DNA of 22,232 nt, taken from the NCBI GenBank assembly GCA_018985235.1, contig JADGIG010000084.1:1-22232 (forward strand). The letters are read 5' to 3'. A program made the position numbers and the translations under genes. The DNA comes from Sanchytrium tribonematis. Lineage: Eukaryota > Sanchytriomycota > Sanchytriomycetes > Sanchytriales > Sanchytriaceae. The notes below the pieces were generated by a model, which worked only from the letters and a program-made list of their open reading frames with translations, did no database searches and was not told the DNA's origin. Shown piece after piece: positions 9,263-18,007 of this stretch; the stretch's first letter is position 1, and each line of letters begins with the position of its first letter.

Positions 9263-10096
9263 TTTCTTTCCTCCTTTACCCATCATTGCTTGAAGTTTAG
9301 CCATTGATTCTGGATCTTGCATGGCCTGCATAGCCTGTTGCATCATATCAGGATTCATTCCTCCTCCTTGACCGCCCATCATGCTTTGGGCCATTTGTGC
9401 TAGTTGTGGATTATTCTGCATCATTTGCTGTGCCATTTGCATCATCTGAGGATTGTTCAAAAGACCACCTAAACCGCCCATATCTGGCATTGAAGGACCT
9501 GAAGATCCAGTTGGCTGATCTCTCGAAATTTCTTCCACCAAACCAAGCTTTTCTTTACATTTTTCAAGTCCATTTAATAATGTAGCATTACTAGGATCTA
9601 ACTCAACACCTTTCTCATAAGCCTCCAAAGCTTTGTCGAATTGATTCATCGAAAAATAACATACTCCCAGTCTGCTATAGGCTCTGACAAAATTTGGGTC
9701 TATCTCAACGGCCTTTAAAGCGTCTTCAAGACCTTCCTGAAATGATTGTTGACTAATATACGCAGCGCTTCGATTACTAAAAAAGACGGGATTTGTATCG
9801 TCTAAAGCAATTGCTTCACTGTAATTTTTGATAGCCTCAACATAGTCTTTAGACTGCATTAATTCGTTTCCTTTATTCTTAAGCTCTTCTGCATTGTTCT
9901 TGTCAGTGGCTGTAATGCTTTTTGACTCCAAATCTTTCTTTTTTGGACTGCTGTTACTGTTTTTTAATTCTAATGAGTCTAATTCAAAAACGTGCTCCAA
10001 ACAATCAATGGCAATATTTAGTGAGTTTTTTTTGCTTTCGTCTACTGACAATGATCGCAAGTGTTGCAAAATTGATTGTCCATTTATTTCTCCCAT
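9257..10096 (-). CDS. SGT2: SGT2/SGTA-like TPR co-chaperone
   Basis: It encodes 279 residues, intronless, from ATG 10096. The N-terminal ~40 residues (INGQSILQHLRSLSVDESKKNSLNIAIDCLEHVF) match the SGTA homodimerisation domain that binds the UBL proteins of the GET system. Three consecutive TPR repeats occupy about 69-102, 103-136 and 137-170 (ELKNKGNELMQSKDYVEAIK; SNRSAAYI; RLGVCYFSMNQFDKALEAY) and should form the carboxylate clamp for Hsp70/Hsp90 EEVD tails. The C-terminus is Met/Gln/Asn/Gly-rich (NNPQMMQMAQQMM, NPDMMQQAMQAM), the substrate-binding region for tail-anchored transmembrane segments. It sits in the cytosol and hands tail-anchored proteins to Get4-Get5/Get3. The start is only 15 bp from the stop of the upstream gene. 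The stop AAA-TAA-A is inside AATAAA. Confidence 0.95.
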   Translation of the reverse strand: MGEINGQSILQHLRSLSVDESKKNSLNIAIDCLEHVFELDSLELKNSNSSPKKKDLESKSITATDKNNAEELKNKGNELMQSKDYVEAIKNYSEAIALDDTNPVFFSNRSAAYISQQSFQEGLEDALKAVEIDPNFVRAYSRLGVCYFSMNQFDKALEAYEKGVELDPSNATLLNGLEKCKEKLGLVEEISRDQPTGSSGPSMPDMGGLGGLLNNPQMMQMAQQMMQNNPQLAQMAQSMMGGQGGGMNPDMMQQAMQAMQDPESMAKLQAMMGKGGKKK

Positions 10097-10111
10097 GTCT
10101 CAAAAATTTAT

Positions 10112-10561
10112 TCAATTAGAAGTTCTTGTATCTAGAGGACTAGTTTCAAATTTGGAAGCAGCCCTTCTTTTAGCTTTTGCTTTGATTTTGAGCTTTTCTA
10201 ATTCTTCATTAGATGTTATAGTTTTAACCTTTTTGTTGGAGAGATCCAGAGGAAAAGGAGCCTTTTTCCAATTTAAAGTTCTGAGTCCAGGGATTAGATT
10301 GCGAGGATCGACACCGATTGATTCTGTATACTCTATAAATTTTCTCTGTCGCTTAAGATTAAAAAATGGTTTTCTCCAACTTCCTTCCATCTTTTTTGCC
10401 ATTGTAAAATTTGGGACCTGTGACCATTTCTCGCTTGTGAACCTTTGGAAATAATTGAAAATTTTAGCGTTGTGAATAGGAAGTTTGTTAACACATTCTA
10501 AAGCTTTTTTTGACTGAATTTCATCCAATCGCAGTCGTTTTAGGCTCGCAATTGGTTTCAT
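10112..10561 (-). CDS. Probable mitochondrial large-subunit ribosomal protein, mL59-like
   Basis: It encodes 149 basic residues, ATG at 10561. The middle part, with LP...IFNYFQRF followed by SWRKPFFNLKRQRKFIEYTESIGV and an IPG segment, resembles the mL59 (yeast MRPL25) pattern of a short aromatic helix followed by a basic 'LRRQ..L..LA...G...LLP' stretch. The C-terminus is a highly basic helix (ELEKLKIKAKAKRRAASKF), usual for a ribosomal protein. If correct, it belongs to the mitochondrial 54S/39S subunit and implies a translating mitochondrion. The match is by motif order, not by long identity; another small basic RNA-binding protein is possible. The stop reads TGAATAAA. It is divergent from the desaturase gene across a 183-bp shared promoter. 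Confidence 0.5.
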   Translation of the reverse strand: MKPIASLKRLRLDEIQSKKALECVNKLPIHNAKIFNYFQRFTSEKWSQVPNFTMAKKMEGSWRKPFFNLKRQRKFIEYTESIGVDPRNLIPGLRTLNWKKAPFPLDLSNKKVKTITSNEELEKLKIKAKAKRRAASKFETSPLDTRTSN

Positions 10562-10744
10562 AGAATGTGACGAGGAGATTTGTTTATGTTGAAACTCAAA
10601 CTATTTCTATGCTGATTTGAATGAGTCAATGATCGATAATTATCTAAAACTATTGAACTATTTTGATGATTCGACGACTGTGATTGGTTCCAAATGATAT
10701 CAATGGGTTATCAATCATTTTACTCCTTCAAGTCGTGATAGTCA
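10562..10744. promoter_or_regulatory. Divergent promoter region with bZIP-like and CCAAT-like sites
   Basis: This 183-bp gap separates the divergent mL59-like (-) and desaturase-family (+) genes. It contains TGAGTCA at 10622-10628, identical to the Gcn4/AP-1 bZIP consensus, and ATTGG (reverse CCAAT) at 10683-10687, the NF-Y/HAP core. Short matches of this kind can occur by chance; their use is inferred. Confidence 0.3.
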
Positions 10745-11483
10745 ATGAATTGGTTATACGTTGCAACTTCAGTGATCAGCTTTTATGCGAACTACATCGG
10801 ACTTTCTGTTGTACTGGTTTACTATTACTATATTAAAAACTGGGATCGAAGAGAATGGTGGAAAATTCAACCCGAAAAATTACCAATTGATGTTAGAAAT
10901 CGACCAAAGTCTCACCTCATTTATTGGTTTATCAATACACTATTTGGGGCTTCTAATGCTGTAATATCCTATCATATTACAATGAAAAATCAGTATATTC
11001 AACGAGACATTTATCAACAAATTTCGAATGTGATCCTTTTGCATGCAGCACATACAATTTTTAGTTACTTTTGGCATAGAGCTCTACATATCCCAATCCT
11101 TTACAAAAATTTCCACAAAATTCATCATCATTACAAGTCTCCTATGCCATTTGATGATCTCTTCTTTCATCCAGTCGAGTATGCAGTTTACGGTTGGTTC
11201 TTACTGATTCCTCTATTTTTATTCAATTTGACTCCGCTGGAGATTATTCTATATTTGACTCCATTAGGGCTACTTGGAATGTACATTTTATTAATATAGG
11301 TTAGATCATTGTGGAATCAAACTAAATATGGGACTCTACAATACAGAACATCATGATGTACATCACGCTGAGTTCAATTATAACTTTGGATTCCCGTTTC
11401 CGTTCATGGACATTGCATTTGGAACATTTAAAGGATCATTTGCAAATACTACTTATAAAGGAACCCGCAAATTAAAAAAATAA
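10745..11483 (+). CDS. Fatty-acid hydroxylase / sterol desaturase superfamily enzyme (one 19-nt intron)
   Basis: Exons are 10745..11280 and 11300..11483 (phase 2), giving 239 residues. Hydrophobic helices cover about 3-30, 60-80, 90-110 and 145-185. The three histidine clusters of the diiron superfamily are all present: HRALH (HxxxH), HKIHHH (HxxHH) and, only after splicing, EHHDVHH (HxxHH). The final conserved block NYNFGFPFPFMDIAFGT also lies in exon 2. Members are ER-membrane, O2-dependent C-5 sterol desaturases, C-4 methyl-sterol oxidases or FAXDC2-like hydroxylases; the substrate cannot be told from the sequence. The C-terminus (KGTRKLKK) has lysines at -3 and -4 from LKK-end style dilysine retention, plausible for ER. 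The stop AAA-TAA-A is in AATAAA. It converges on the next gene with 8 bp between stops. Confidence 0.9.
11281..11299 (+). other. 19-nt spliceosomal intron (desaturase-family gene)
   Basis: GTACATTTTATTAATATAG; phase 2. Splicing restores LLGMLDHCGIKLNMGLYN and supplies the third histidine box. Unspliced, the intron's own 3' TAG is read as an in-frame stop codon. Confidence 0.95.
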
Positions 11484-11491
11484 ATTTAATG

Positions 11492-11788
11492 TCATGATTT
11501 TATTTCCGAAACTAAATTTTGATCTTTAGAAATAGCTGTTAATAATTCGTGTATAAATTTTGAAGAATCAGGTTCTGCCGTACTCTGGATTTCGTTTAAA
11601 AGATCTTTTTGCTCGAAAATACCACAACCTAGATCAAATTTAAACTCTAAATCATTTTCGGAATTATCTGAATATTGGTCATCTTCTGATTGTTCCACCA
11701 TAATTTCATTCAGTGGGCTCAGAGGCGCTGTCTCTAAATCTTTCAAAAATTGAATTGTACGTAATTTGAGATCTTCCACTTGTGTCAT
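11492..11788 (-). CDS. Small acidic protein of unknown function
   Basis: The open frame extends to 11839 but the first ATG is at 11788 (MTQVEDLKLRT), giving 98 residues. A short N-terminal amphipathic helix (VEDLKLRTIQFLKDLE) is followed by an acidic Ser/Asp/Glu/Asn linker and a C-terminal helix-forming part (SSKFIHELLTAISKDQNLVSEI). No motif is recognised. It ends at TGA with ATTAAA 4 nt beyond. It is divergent from the following F-box gene with 74 bp between start codons. Clean coding-like composition and spacing support a real gene, but no homology does. Confidence 0.5.
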   Translation of the reverse strand: MTQVEDLKLRTIQFLKDLETAPLSPLNEIMVEQSEDDQYSDNSENDLEFKFDLGCGIFEQKDLLNEIQSTAEPDSSKFIHELLTAISKDQNLVSEIKS

Positions 11789-11862
11789 CCCAACAAAGTT
11801 CAATTTAGATGTCCAATCAAAAATGTCTGTCCAAATCAAAATGAATTTTTGCCCATGAACAC

Positions 11863-13059
11863 ATGTTTTCGCTTCCTATTGAATTAGTTGATAATATTTT
11901 AGGTTATTTACGAGGCAACGAATTGATGAAAGTGAGATTAGTTTGTAAATCTATAAATCGCTTGGCTTTGAATCGGCTAAATTATCAGGTTTATTTGTAC
12001 GGCGATTTTGATGACATAGTGTGCAGAGTCCAAAATTTGTCAGATCTCTCAGATAAATATAAAACAAATGGAATTAAAAGCTTAGCCGTATGTTCAACTC
12101 AGTTTCAGGGTGAGAATGGTAATTTATTGAACTGCATATTTAATAATACAATGGGGATGAAGCTGAAGAAGCTAATGTTGATGAATCCGAATTTTATCAG
12201 TAATGTGCAGTTGCAGTGTCTACTAATGACTCATCCTTTGGAAGAACTTGATTGCCAACCGTTTATGCTGGATGAAGAAGTTGCATGGATACTAATCAAA
12301 TATGCCCACTCTTTGAAAAATTTATCGTTAAGATTGACCAGCATGCCTCTTCCGACAGTTTTTGCGAAGCTTGCCTCCACAATGACTAATTTAGTTCATT
12401 TGGAATTATATGAAAGCAACATTGAAGTCTGCGAGATTGTTGTATTATTAGAAAGATTTAATTTAGCGTCATTATCATTCAACAAACTCAGAGTATTTGG
12501 CTCGTTGATGAAATCTAGATTTTCAATAGCACAGAAAGTTAAATTACTAAAGGTTGATGAATGTGATATAATAACTGCTGAATTTTACAAATTATTTGAT
12601 CCAGAGAAGCTAATTGTGCGAAATTCTGATATAACAAGTCTTGATTTTAAGTTTTGTAGCAGCATTATGGTCTTGTGCTTGACTGGGACCAATTTAAATT
12701 TCAATCACATATCCAGCTTAAACTTTTGTCCATTAAAGAAGATTCGCATAGGTAATTTACTTTTACCGTTTCGCGGGATTTCTGACGTATTGAAAATACG
12801 GTCTTTAAAATATGCTGAATTCAATGATGTTGGTTGTGAAGATTCTATAGAACAAAATGAATTGGTAGAATGTAAAAATTTGACATATTTACGTATTGGA
12901 AGAATCAACCCTAGACTTCTTAGTATCAGCAATGTCCAAAATTTTGATTTAAATTTCACACTTGTTCTTAGCAAATCAAGTTTTACAGAACCTGTGGAGC
13001 AGGTTGATGAGTGGTATCATAATACGTCATTGCCATCTAATATAATGATCACTCAATAG
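11863..13059 (+). CDS. F-box protein with leucine-rich C-terminal region
   Basis: It encodes 398 residues, intronless, ATG at 11863. The first ~40 residues are a clear F-box: LPIELVDNILGYLRGNELMKVRLVCKSINRLAL, with the LP, I-L-xx-L and V-C-K positions of the consensus. The rest consists of irregular leucine-rich segments (KSLAVCSTQF; KKLMLMNPNF; EELDCQPFML; KNLSLRLTSM; VHLELYESNI; TYLRIGRINP) spaced about 25-30 residues apart, consistent with a degenerate LRR solenoid. It is probably a substrate receptor of an SCF ligase; the target is unknown. Unusually for this window it stops with TAG, and AATAAA follows 9 nt later. Together with UBA1, PRE2 and the F-box/WD40 gene it makes the third ubiquitin-related locus type here. 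Confidence 0.85.
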   Translation: MFSLPIELVDNILGYLRGNELMKVRLVCKSINRLALNRLNYQVYLYGDFDDIVCRVQNLSDLSDKYKTNGIKSLAVCSTQFQGENGNLLNCIFNNTMGMKLKKLMLMNPNFISNVQLQCLLMTHPLEELDCQPFMLDEEVAWILIKYAHSLKNLSLRLTSMPLPTVFAKLASTMTNLVHLELYESNIEVCEIVVLLERFNLASLSFNKLRVFGSLMKSRFSIAQKVKLLKVDECDIITAEFYKLFDPEKLIVRNSDITSLDFKFCSSIMVLCLTGTNLNFNHISSLNFCPLKKIRIGNLLLPFRGISDVLKIRSLKYAEFNDVGCEDSIEQNELVECKNLTYLRIGRINPRLLSISNVQNFDLNFTLVLSKSSFTEPVEQVDEWYHNTSLPSNIMITQ

Positions 13060-13103
13060 AGTTATCAAATAAATATTGTCTGAAAACCATTTTTAAATTT
13101 TGT

Positions 13104-14201
13104 TTATTCGCTATCTGAGCTTTCAGCTGATGATTCTTGATCATTGAGAAAAGAAAGGAAACGCTCTGATTGTTTTCTAACTTGATTGCTTTTTTCCAAA
13201 GAACCAGCAAATTTTTTTGAAGGAGAATTATACCATTTTTTAACTATATCTTTCTTGAGTAATCCTAAATCGTAAAATTGGAGTAAGAAACCTGATGTGC
13301 TTGGCATTAGCTTAGGATTGGTGTTACTTACCAGAATTTCGATTGCTACTAATAAATATTTCTGATTTTTCTTACTGACTTTTTGCTTTTTCATAATCAA
13401 AGTATTCCAAATTTTTTCATGGCTAGGAATCAAATTTTTTTCAATGAATTGAGCATCATTGAGCAGTGTTACAACCGCTGCTATAATCGCATCTTTCCTA
13501 GTGATTTCCAATTGTTTTAGCAAAACCTTGACATCTTGAGTTGCAACTTGTTCCGAAAAAGCCTTAATTGGATCTTGAACTTGAAGCCAAGATGACATGT
13601 TTGTGTCTAAATCAACTCTTCTAGAAGTTGTCCATTCTCCATCATTGTCGTCACTTTCAGACGCTAAATTAATTGCCGTCTCATCAATTTCTAAATCCCC
13701 CATTCCTTCGACTACCTCACCGGTCTCTTCTTCGTCGTAAATTTCTTTATTTTCTGTATCAGGCGGATTCCTTATAATATAAGTTGTAAGTCGATGAGTC
13801 ATGTCTACAGACTCTTTATGGCCACAAGCAACGCAAACTTGATATATTGTAGATTTCTTCTTGCTTCCCTCGACTACTAAATCAGTCTCAGGATTGTCGC
13901 ATTTTGGACATAAAACAAATTTTTTTATAAAGCCACTCAAAATGGTCTGCAATTTTGAAGCGTCATGTTGACCGTTGACAATGTATCTGTCGCTCACTAT
14001 AGTTTGAGACCCAAGTTCAAACCCAAAAAATTTGGTAATGTAATCACTTCTTCTATGAAGAGCTTTGCCGATTTCTTGCATATTTGGAATAACTGTTTTA
14101 ATTCCGTTTCCTCTTCCTTCAGTTTTGCTTTGTATCCTAGGCATTTTATATCTGTAAAAAGCATCATCCACATTGGGATTGACATTAATATTGTCACTCA
14201 T
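13104..14201 (-). CDS. TIF5: Translation initiation factor eIF5
   Basis: It encodes 365 residues, intronless, ATG at 14201. The N-terminal domain contains DAFYRYKMPRIQSKTEGRGNGIKT; Arg17 corresponds to the arginine finger needed for eIF2 GTPase activation. It is followed by KFFGFELG and the zinc ribbon with C98-x2-C101 and C123-x2-C126. A short acidic linker (EEETGEVVEGMGDLEIDE) precedes the W2/HEAT domain (about 215-345), ending with the aromatic/acidic tail (FLSFLNDQESSAESSDSE) that contacts eIF2beta and eIF3c. The order and length match yeast Tif5 (405 aa) with a shorter linker. It is the GTPase-activating protein for eIF2 in the 43S/48S complex. The stop GAA-TAA-A lies in AATAAA. Confidence 0.97.
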   Translation of the reverse strand: MSDNINVNPNVDDAFYRYKMPRIQSKTEGRGNGIKTVIPNMQEIGKALHRRSDYITKFFGFELGSQTIVSDRYIVNGQHDASKLQTILSGFIKKFVLCPKCDNPETDLVVEGSKKKSTIYQVCVACGHKESVDMTHRLTTYIIRNPPDTENKEIYDEEETGEVVEGMGDLEIDETAINLASESDDNDGEWTTSRRVDLDTNMSSWLQVQDPIKAFSEQVATQDVKVLLKQLEITRKDAIIAAVVTLLNDAQFIEKNLIPSHEKIWNTLIMKKQKVSKKNQKYLLVAIEILVSNTNPKLMPSTSGFLLQFYDLGLLKKDIVKKWYNSPSKKFAGSLEKSNQVRKQSERFLSFLNDQESSAESSDSE

Positions 14202-14242
14202 GTTTAAACGGAGTAATTTGGTACAAACTAAACAGAGGGTAT

Positions 14243-15578
14243 TTATTCATCTAAAAACGGATTAGTTTTGGCGGGAATTATTGGCGGAACAATTGATGCT
14301 TTTGTGGTTTTAGAAATACCAATATCCAAATCTTCAGTCTCGACTTTCATCATCTCGTCTTCAATTATGTCTTGGCCCGCAAAACTTGTAAGCGCCAATT
14401 TGACATCCTGAATTTGCTCAAGAACATGCTGAATATTGTTTTCTAATCTGTTGGCTTGATTTTCGGTTTTGATGAGATCCTCAAGAAGAATTTTTAACAG
14501 ATCAATTTGCTCCGGTAGTAGTATCGAAGGCTGATTATAAACGCCTTCTTGAAGATGTAAAATATTTTGGAGTTTTTGATCCTGTACATGTTGTTTTACG
14601 GTTGACCGTGCTCGATATTCTTCATACAATTCGGTCATGTTCATACTCAATATGGTGATTGGAAATGCCACGACAAGTAACCCTGTAAACATAGTGAGTC
14701 CTCCTATTAGTTTGCCCCAGCTGCTCATTGGAATCATATCACCATAACCAACCTAAATAAGTTATTCATACAGTTGTCAAAGTTACCATTGCCCACCACA
14801 TTGAATGAGGAATAGACTGAAACTCTGACCTTTCGCCTTTCATATCACCGGAAACGTAGTACAATATGCCATTTTGGTCTTTTTGAGAAATAGTTAATTC
14901 CGCAAAATAGACGCAACTTCCATAAAGAAATAAGCAATTAGAAATTAGAAAGCAAAGCATAAGCACGGCATCTCTTGATCTTAAAAGAGCCTCAAAGACC
15001 ATTTTCACTTGAACTGTATGTTGCGATACTTTTAATAGACGGACCATTCTTAATACTCTGGTGAGTCTTATGATTCCTAGCAAAGTACCACTAGTATTTT
15101 CAAAAAATAATGTTAGATAAAAGGGAAGTATTGTAATTAAATCAATTATCCATGAAAATGAAAACAGGTAAGTTGGCAGCCATTTGTATGATGGAAAGAA
15201 TATTATCCTCAAAAAGTACTCTAATGTAAATATGATTGATATGATGATCTCGTTGTACTTCCAAATTGTTTTCTCGAAGGATGTGCTGTTAAGATTCCAG
15301 ACTGTTTCTAGGGAAAAGGATATCGCACACCAAACAATCGTAATTGTCAAAAATAAACTCATTAATTTTCCAGATAAACCAAATTTTGGGTCAGTCAATA
15401 TTGAAAATACCTGTTTTCTGATTCTTAGATGAGTTTCGTCAGTTTGTTGGATTTTAAAGTCAGTAGAATGATTACGAGCTACATCTTTAGGATTAAAAGC
15501 AGATTCCTCTGAAGATATTGAGCTAACACTGCTTCCATTTTTTCTTAGTGAAGAAATAAATGCAGCTTCATAATTCAT
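14243..15578 (-). CDS. Voltage-gated K+ channel alpha subunit, Kv-1 of three paralogs (one 19-nt intron)
   Basis: Exons are complement(14772..15578) and complement(14243..14752), phase 0, giving 438 residues. ATG at 15578. A ~100-residue cytosolic N-terminus without a T1 domain is followed by S1 (LTITIVWCAISFSLETVW), S2-S3 (EIIISIIFTLEYFLRIIFF; WIIDLITILPFYL), S4 with regularly spaced charges (RLTRVLRMVRLLK), S5, pore helix (SMWWAMVTLTT), filter VGYGD, and S6 (GLLVVAFPITILSMNM, where animal Kv channels have PVP). The C-terminal tail has a predicted coiled coil (LLEDLIKTENQANRLENNI). It is more divergent than the two other copies, with fewer S4 charges, and its intron is 17 nt upstream of theirs. 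It sits head-to-tail with Kv-2, 46 bp apart. The stop GAA-TAA-A is in AATAAA. Confidence 0.93.
14753..14771 (-). other. 19-nt spliceosomal intron (Kv-1), splits the selectivity-filter motif
   Basis: GTATGAATAACTTATTTAG; phase 0, between TT and VGYGD. Read through, the second codon of the intron is TGA, ending the protein just before the filter. Branch-like element CTTAT with A at position 14. Confidence 0.95.
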
Positions 15579-15624
15579 ATATATATTGAAACTTACAAGC
15601 CTCGAAAATTGAAACAAAAATTAT

Positions 15625-16909
15625 TTATTCACCGCTTTTAAGATTTGGTTCTGCTTTTATTTCTGAAGAAGCTAGTACTGTTTTTCGGTCTCTATCCAAG
15701 ACCCTTCCTAACAATCCTTGGATGCCAATATTGATATGTTCATGTTGCGCTGACAAAGTCTCAAGTGAGTTCAAGATATCGGATCCTATTTTATCACTTT
15801 TCAGCAGATCTTCTTGAATTTGTCTCAGCTTGTTGGACATTTTCTTCTTAATCAAGGAGTCTTCTGCAACTCCGGAAACCTTCAATCTTAATTTATCTAC
15901 TGGTGAAATGGTTGCAATTTTCGTGACATTTCCCTCGTTCGCATTCTTTTGTTCTTCATACAACTCAGACATATTTATAGAAAGTATTGTAATCGGAAAT
16001 GCAACAACCAGAAGACCGCAAAACATTGTCATTGCGCCAATAAATTTACCCCATCCAGAAGTCGGATACCTACATTAAATATAATTACATGTCTCCGTAT
16101 CCCACAGTAGTTAGGGTTACAATACACCACCACATTGAATGAGGAATGGATTGAAATGCAGATATTGACCCAGAGAGTGGGCCACTATTGTATACCAGAA
16201 AATTTGTTTGAGGATCCATATCTGAAATTCCGGCTTCGGCGTAGTAAACAAAGGAACCAAAGAAAAATAACCCGTTCATTATCAAAAATATAAGCATAGC
16301 AATAGCCTCTCTTGATCTTGATAAGGCTTTCCCAACTAAATGTACCTGTTTCATATTCTTACTAGCCTTGAGTAATCTGAAAATCCTAAAAATTCTAACT
16401 ATACGCACAACCCGTAAAACGGCGGCATTGCTTGAGCCAGAAGATGCCAAGTCTATATAGAAAGGCAATATTGATATCAAATCAATCAACCAAAATGGCT
16501 TAACTAAATATCGAGGAAGTAGTTGCAGCTCTGGAAAAAAGACTATTTTCGTGAAGTAATCGATGCTAAATACAATATTAAAAAACAGCTCAAATCCAGA
16601 GAAGGTATAAGCCTGATCCTCAGTATTGTTCAATGAGTACACGGATTCCAATACAAATTCAAGAACTGAACCTAAAATTATGAGAGACATAGCTATGGAA
16701 TAAAATTTCGCCAAAGCGTTAAAAGATGGGTTTGTCAAGACAGCGTATACGGTTTTTCTAATTTTTTTCAAGTTTGAGTCAGAGGTTTTGGGCAAAAGTT
16801 CAATAGAATATGAGGGTTTTAAATGCGCAGTTTTTTTAACTCCTTCATTCTCTACATTTGGCTTTTTACCGCGTTTTCTGACCAGGTGAATTGCATCATT
16901 GACTCTCAT
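15625..16909 (-). CDS. Voltage-gated K+ channel alpha subunit, Kv-2 (one 19-nt intron)
   Basis: Exons are complement(16089..16909) and complement(15625..16069), phase 2, giving 421 residues. ATG at 16909. Six transmembrane segments: S1 (SLIILGSVLEFVLESVY), S2 (ELFFNIVFSIDYFTKIVFF), S3 (WLIDLISILPFYIDL), S4 with a full charge ladder (RVVRIVRIFRIFRLLK), S5 (AIAMLIFLIMNGLFFFGSFVYY), pore and filter (TLTTVGYGDMYPTSGWG), S6 (GLLVVAFPITILSINM). There is no T1 domain; the C-tail is charged, probably coiled-coil, and may drive tetramerisation. It shares its intron position and many residues with Kv-3 (FELFFNI.FSIDYF, LNNTEDQ), so these two are the closest pair although Kv-1 is the physical neighbour. 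It lies 36 bp from PRE2. The stop GAA-TAA-A is in AATAAA. Confidence 0.95.
16070..16088 (-). other. 19-nt spliceosomal intron (Kv-2), just after the GYGD filter
   Basis: GTAATTATATTTAATGTAG; phase 2, inside the Met codon of GYGDM. Read through, AT-G|TAA gives Met then an immediate stop, so the intron's first four bases supply the stop codon. Branch-like TTAAT, A at position 14. Confidence 0.95.
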
Positions 16910-16945
16910 GCCAAGCCACCTTAAAGTAAATTTTAAAGCAAACAA

Positions 16946-17657
16946 TTATTTATTGTAATGATAGTATAATTCAGATACGTCCCATGCCCCAATGAATTTC
17001 CATCCTTCGCGGTCAATATGATATACTAAATTAATAAACTTTACAATTTACACGACCACCACTTGCAGCATCCCTAAATGTGGCATGATATATGGCTCGC
17101 TTTCCCAATTCTAATGCATCTTCTTTAGTCATGTCATATTTGTAGGTAGTGTCAAGAATTCCATATGCAAAAGTGCTACCACTCCCGACACTAAATAGTT
17201 TTCCTTCTAATCTTTGACCATCGTTATCAACATAAAAAATTTGTGGTCCCTTATCATCCCATCCACAGATCATAGTGCCCATGCTCAATCCTTTTCCTTT
17301 ATATTGATATATCATACTACATAATACTTTGCTGGCACCGCAGACGGAAATTCTTTTTCCATACTTTAACTCGTAAGTTCTACAATATTTCCCCAAATTT
17401 CGTTGCCAATAACTGCAATCAGCAGCACCACCGGCCATAGTTCCCAGCAAATAAGGATTGATTCTAATTACTTTGTGCACAGATTGCGAAGCAATATAAC
17501 TTCCAGCAGTTGCACGGGAATCTACTGCCACTACTACTCCGTGTTGGTACGCAAATGCCAAGGTCGTGGTCCCTTTATGCATCTTAGAAGTAATCATGTC
17601 ACAGTTGACATCGTATATTTGTGGTAGTTCTTGTAAATCTGAGTGAACATCTAACAT
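16946..17657 (-). CDS. PRE2: 20S proteasome subunit beta5 (one 19-nt intron)
   Basis: Exons are complement(17045..17657) and complement(16946..17025), phase 1, giving 230 residues. ATG at 17657. A short 29-residue propeptide ends in KG before the catalytic Thr30 (Thr1 of the mature chain: [20 protein letters not shown]). The mature numbering places Asp17, Arg19 and Lys33 exactly where beta5 needs them, and the conserved Gly-rich loop [12 protein letters not shown] and RDAASGG are present. beta5 provides the chymotrypsin-like activity of the 20S core. Splicing converts an apparent early stop (VNCKVY) into VNLYHI and a C-terminus matching the family ([19 protein letters not shown]). The propeptide is shorter than in yeast (75). 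AATAAA directly precedes the stop (AAT-AAA-TAA). Confidence 0.97.
17026..17044 (-). other. 19-nt spliceosomal intron (PRE2)
   Basis: GTAAAGTTTATTAATTTAG; phase 1. Splicing restores [14 protein letters not shown], the conserved beta5 C-terminal region. Unspliced, a TAA within the intron ends the protein. Branch-like TTAAT, A at position 14. Confidence 0.95.
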
Positions 17658-17679
17658 TTAATATAAATGGAACAGGGAG

Positions 17680-17770
17680 ATTAAAAGATTTTCTTTGCCT
17701 TTCAATAAATACGCTGGAAGAAAAGTAATGTTTCTACAGGTTAAAAGATATAATTTTCGGTTCAATAAAT
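17680..17770. repeat. 31-bp degenerate direct repeat, 60-bp period
   Basis: Copies at 17680-17710 and 17740-17770 start RTTAAAAGAT and end TTCAATAAAT, with a more variable core, about 23 of 31 positions identical. They lie just upstream of the PRE2 start. A duplicated promoter element or remnant duplication is possible. Confidence 0.5.
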
Positions 17771-17872
17771 TTGTTGTACTCCAATCTGTGTAATCTAATT
17801 GTGACAATTGTAATCAACTTATCCAAAAAATGCGTGAAAGGGGTTACACCTAAAGCGGAAATATTTGTACCA

Positions 17873-18007
17873 ATGATCTGGTTAACATTAATTCGTGCAT
17901 TTTCTATTGATTCTGTTGTTTCTCATCAGGAGTTGGAAATGTATGAAATTTTACTTTGTTGCACTTTAGGTGCGTCATTGAGTCTCATTTACTTAATTTA
18001 TTACTAA
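17873..18007 (+). CDS. Doubtful small membrane mini-protein
   Basis: From the only in-frame ATG this would be 44 residues with two hydrophobic segments (IWLTLIRAFSI and ILLCCTLGASLSLIYLIYY) around a polar HQELEM loop. The same frame is open back to 17729 without an ATG. It has no AATAAA near its stop, unlike most genes here, and no recognised homolog. A 22-nt GT-AG segment (17834-17855) would connect ATG 17830 to this frame, but its sequence is unlike the nine secure introns. It may be a real short ORF or chance. Confidence 0.2.
   Translation: MIWLTLIRAFSIDSVVSHQELEMYEILLCCTLGASLSLIYLIYY

Noticed and set aside
12705-12974. Minus-strand ORF inside the F-box gene
   Set aside because: Shadow frame within a coding region with a clear F-box start on the other strand.
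15579-15617. N-terminal extension of Kv-1 and other genes using the longest open frame
   Set aside because: The longest frames begin with TTG or GTG; eukaryotic starts should be ATG, so the first in-frame ATG was used for UBA1, Kv-1, Kv-2, Kv-3, NIPA, F-box/WD40 and others.
17026-17045. Apparent truncation of proteasome beta5 after VNCKVY
   Set aside because: Splicing 17026-17044 restores VNLYHI and a normal C-terminus ending at 16946.
17834-17855. 22-nt GT-AG intron linking ATG 17830 to the small membrane ORF
   Set aside because: Length and sequence differ from all nine secure introns (GTG start, G-rich, no T12/A14/T15 core), and there is no homology to confirm it.
17771-18007. Small membrane ORF as a TMEM258/OST5-like subunit
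   Set aside because: Only vague similarity of hydrophobic segments; no ATG at the needed place and no motif strong enough.
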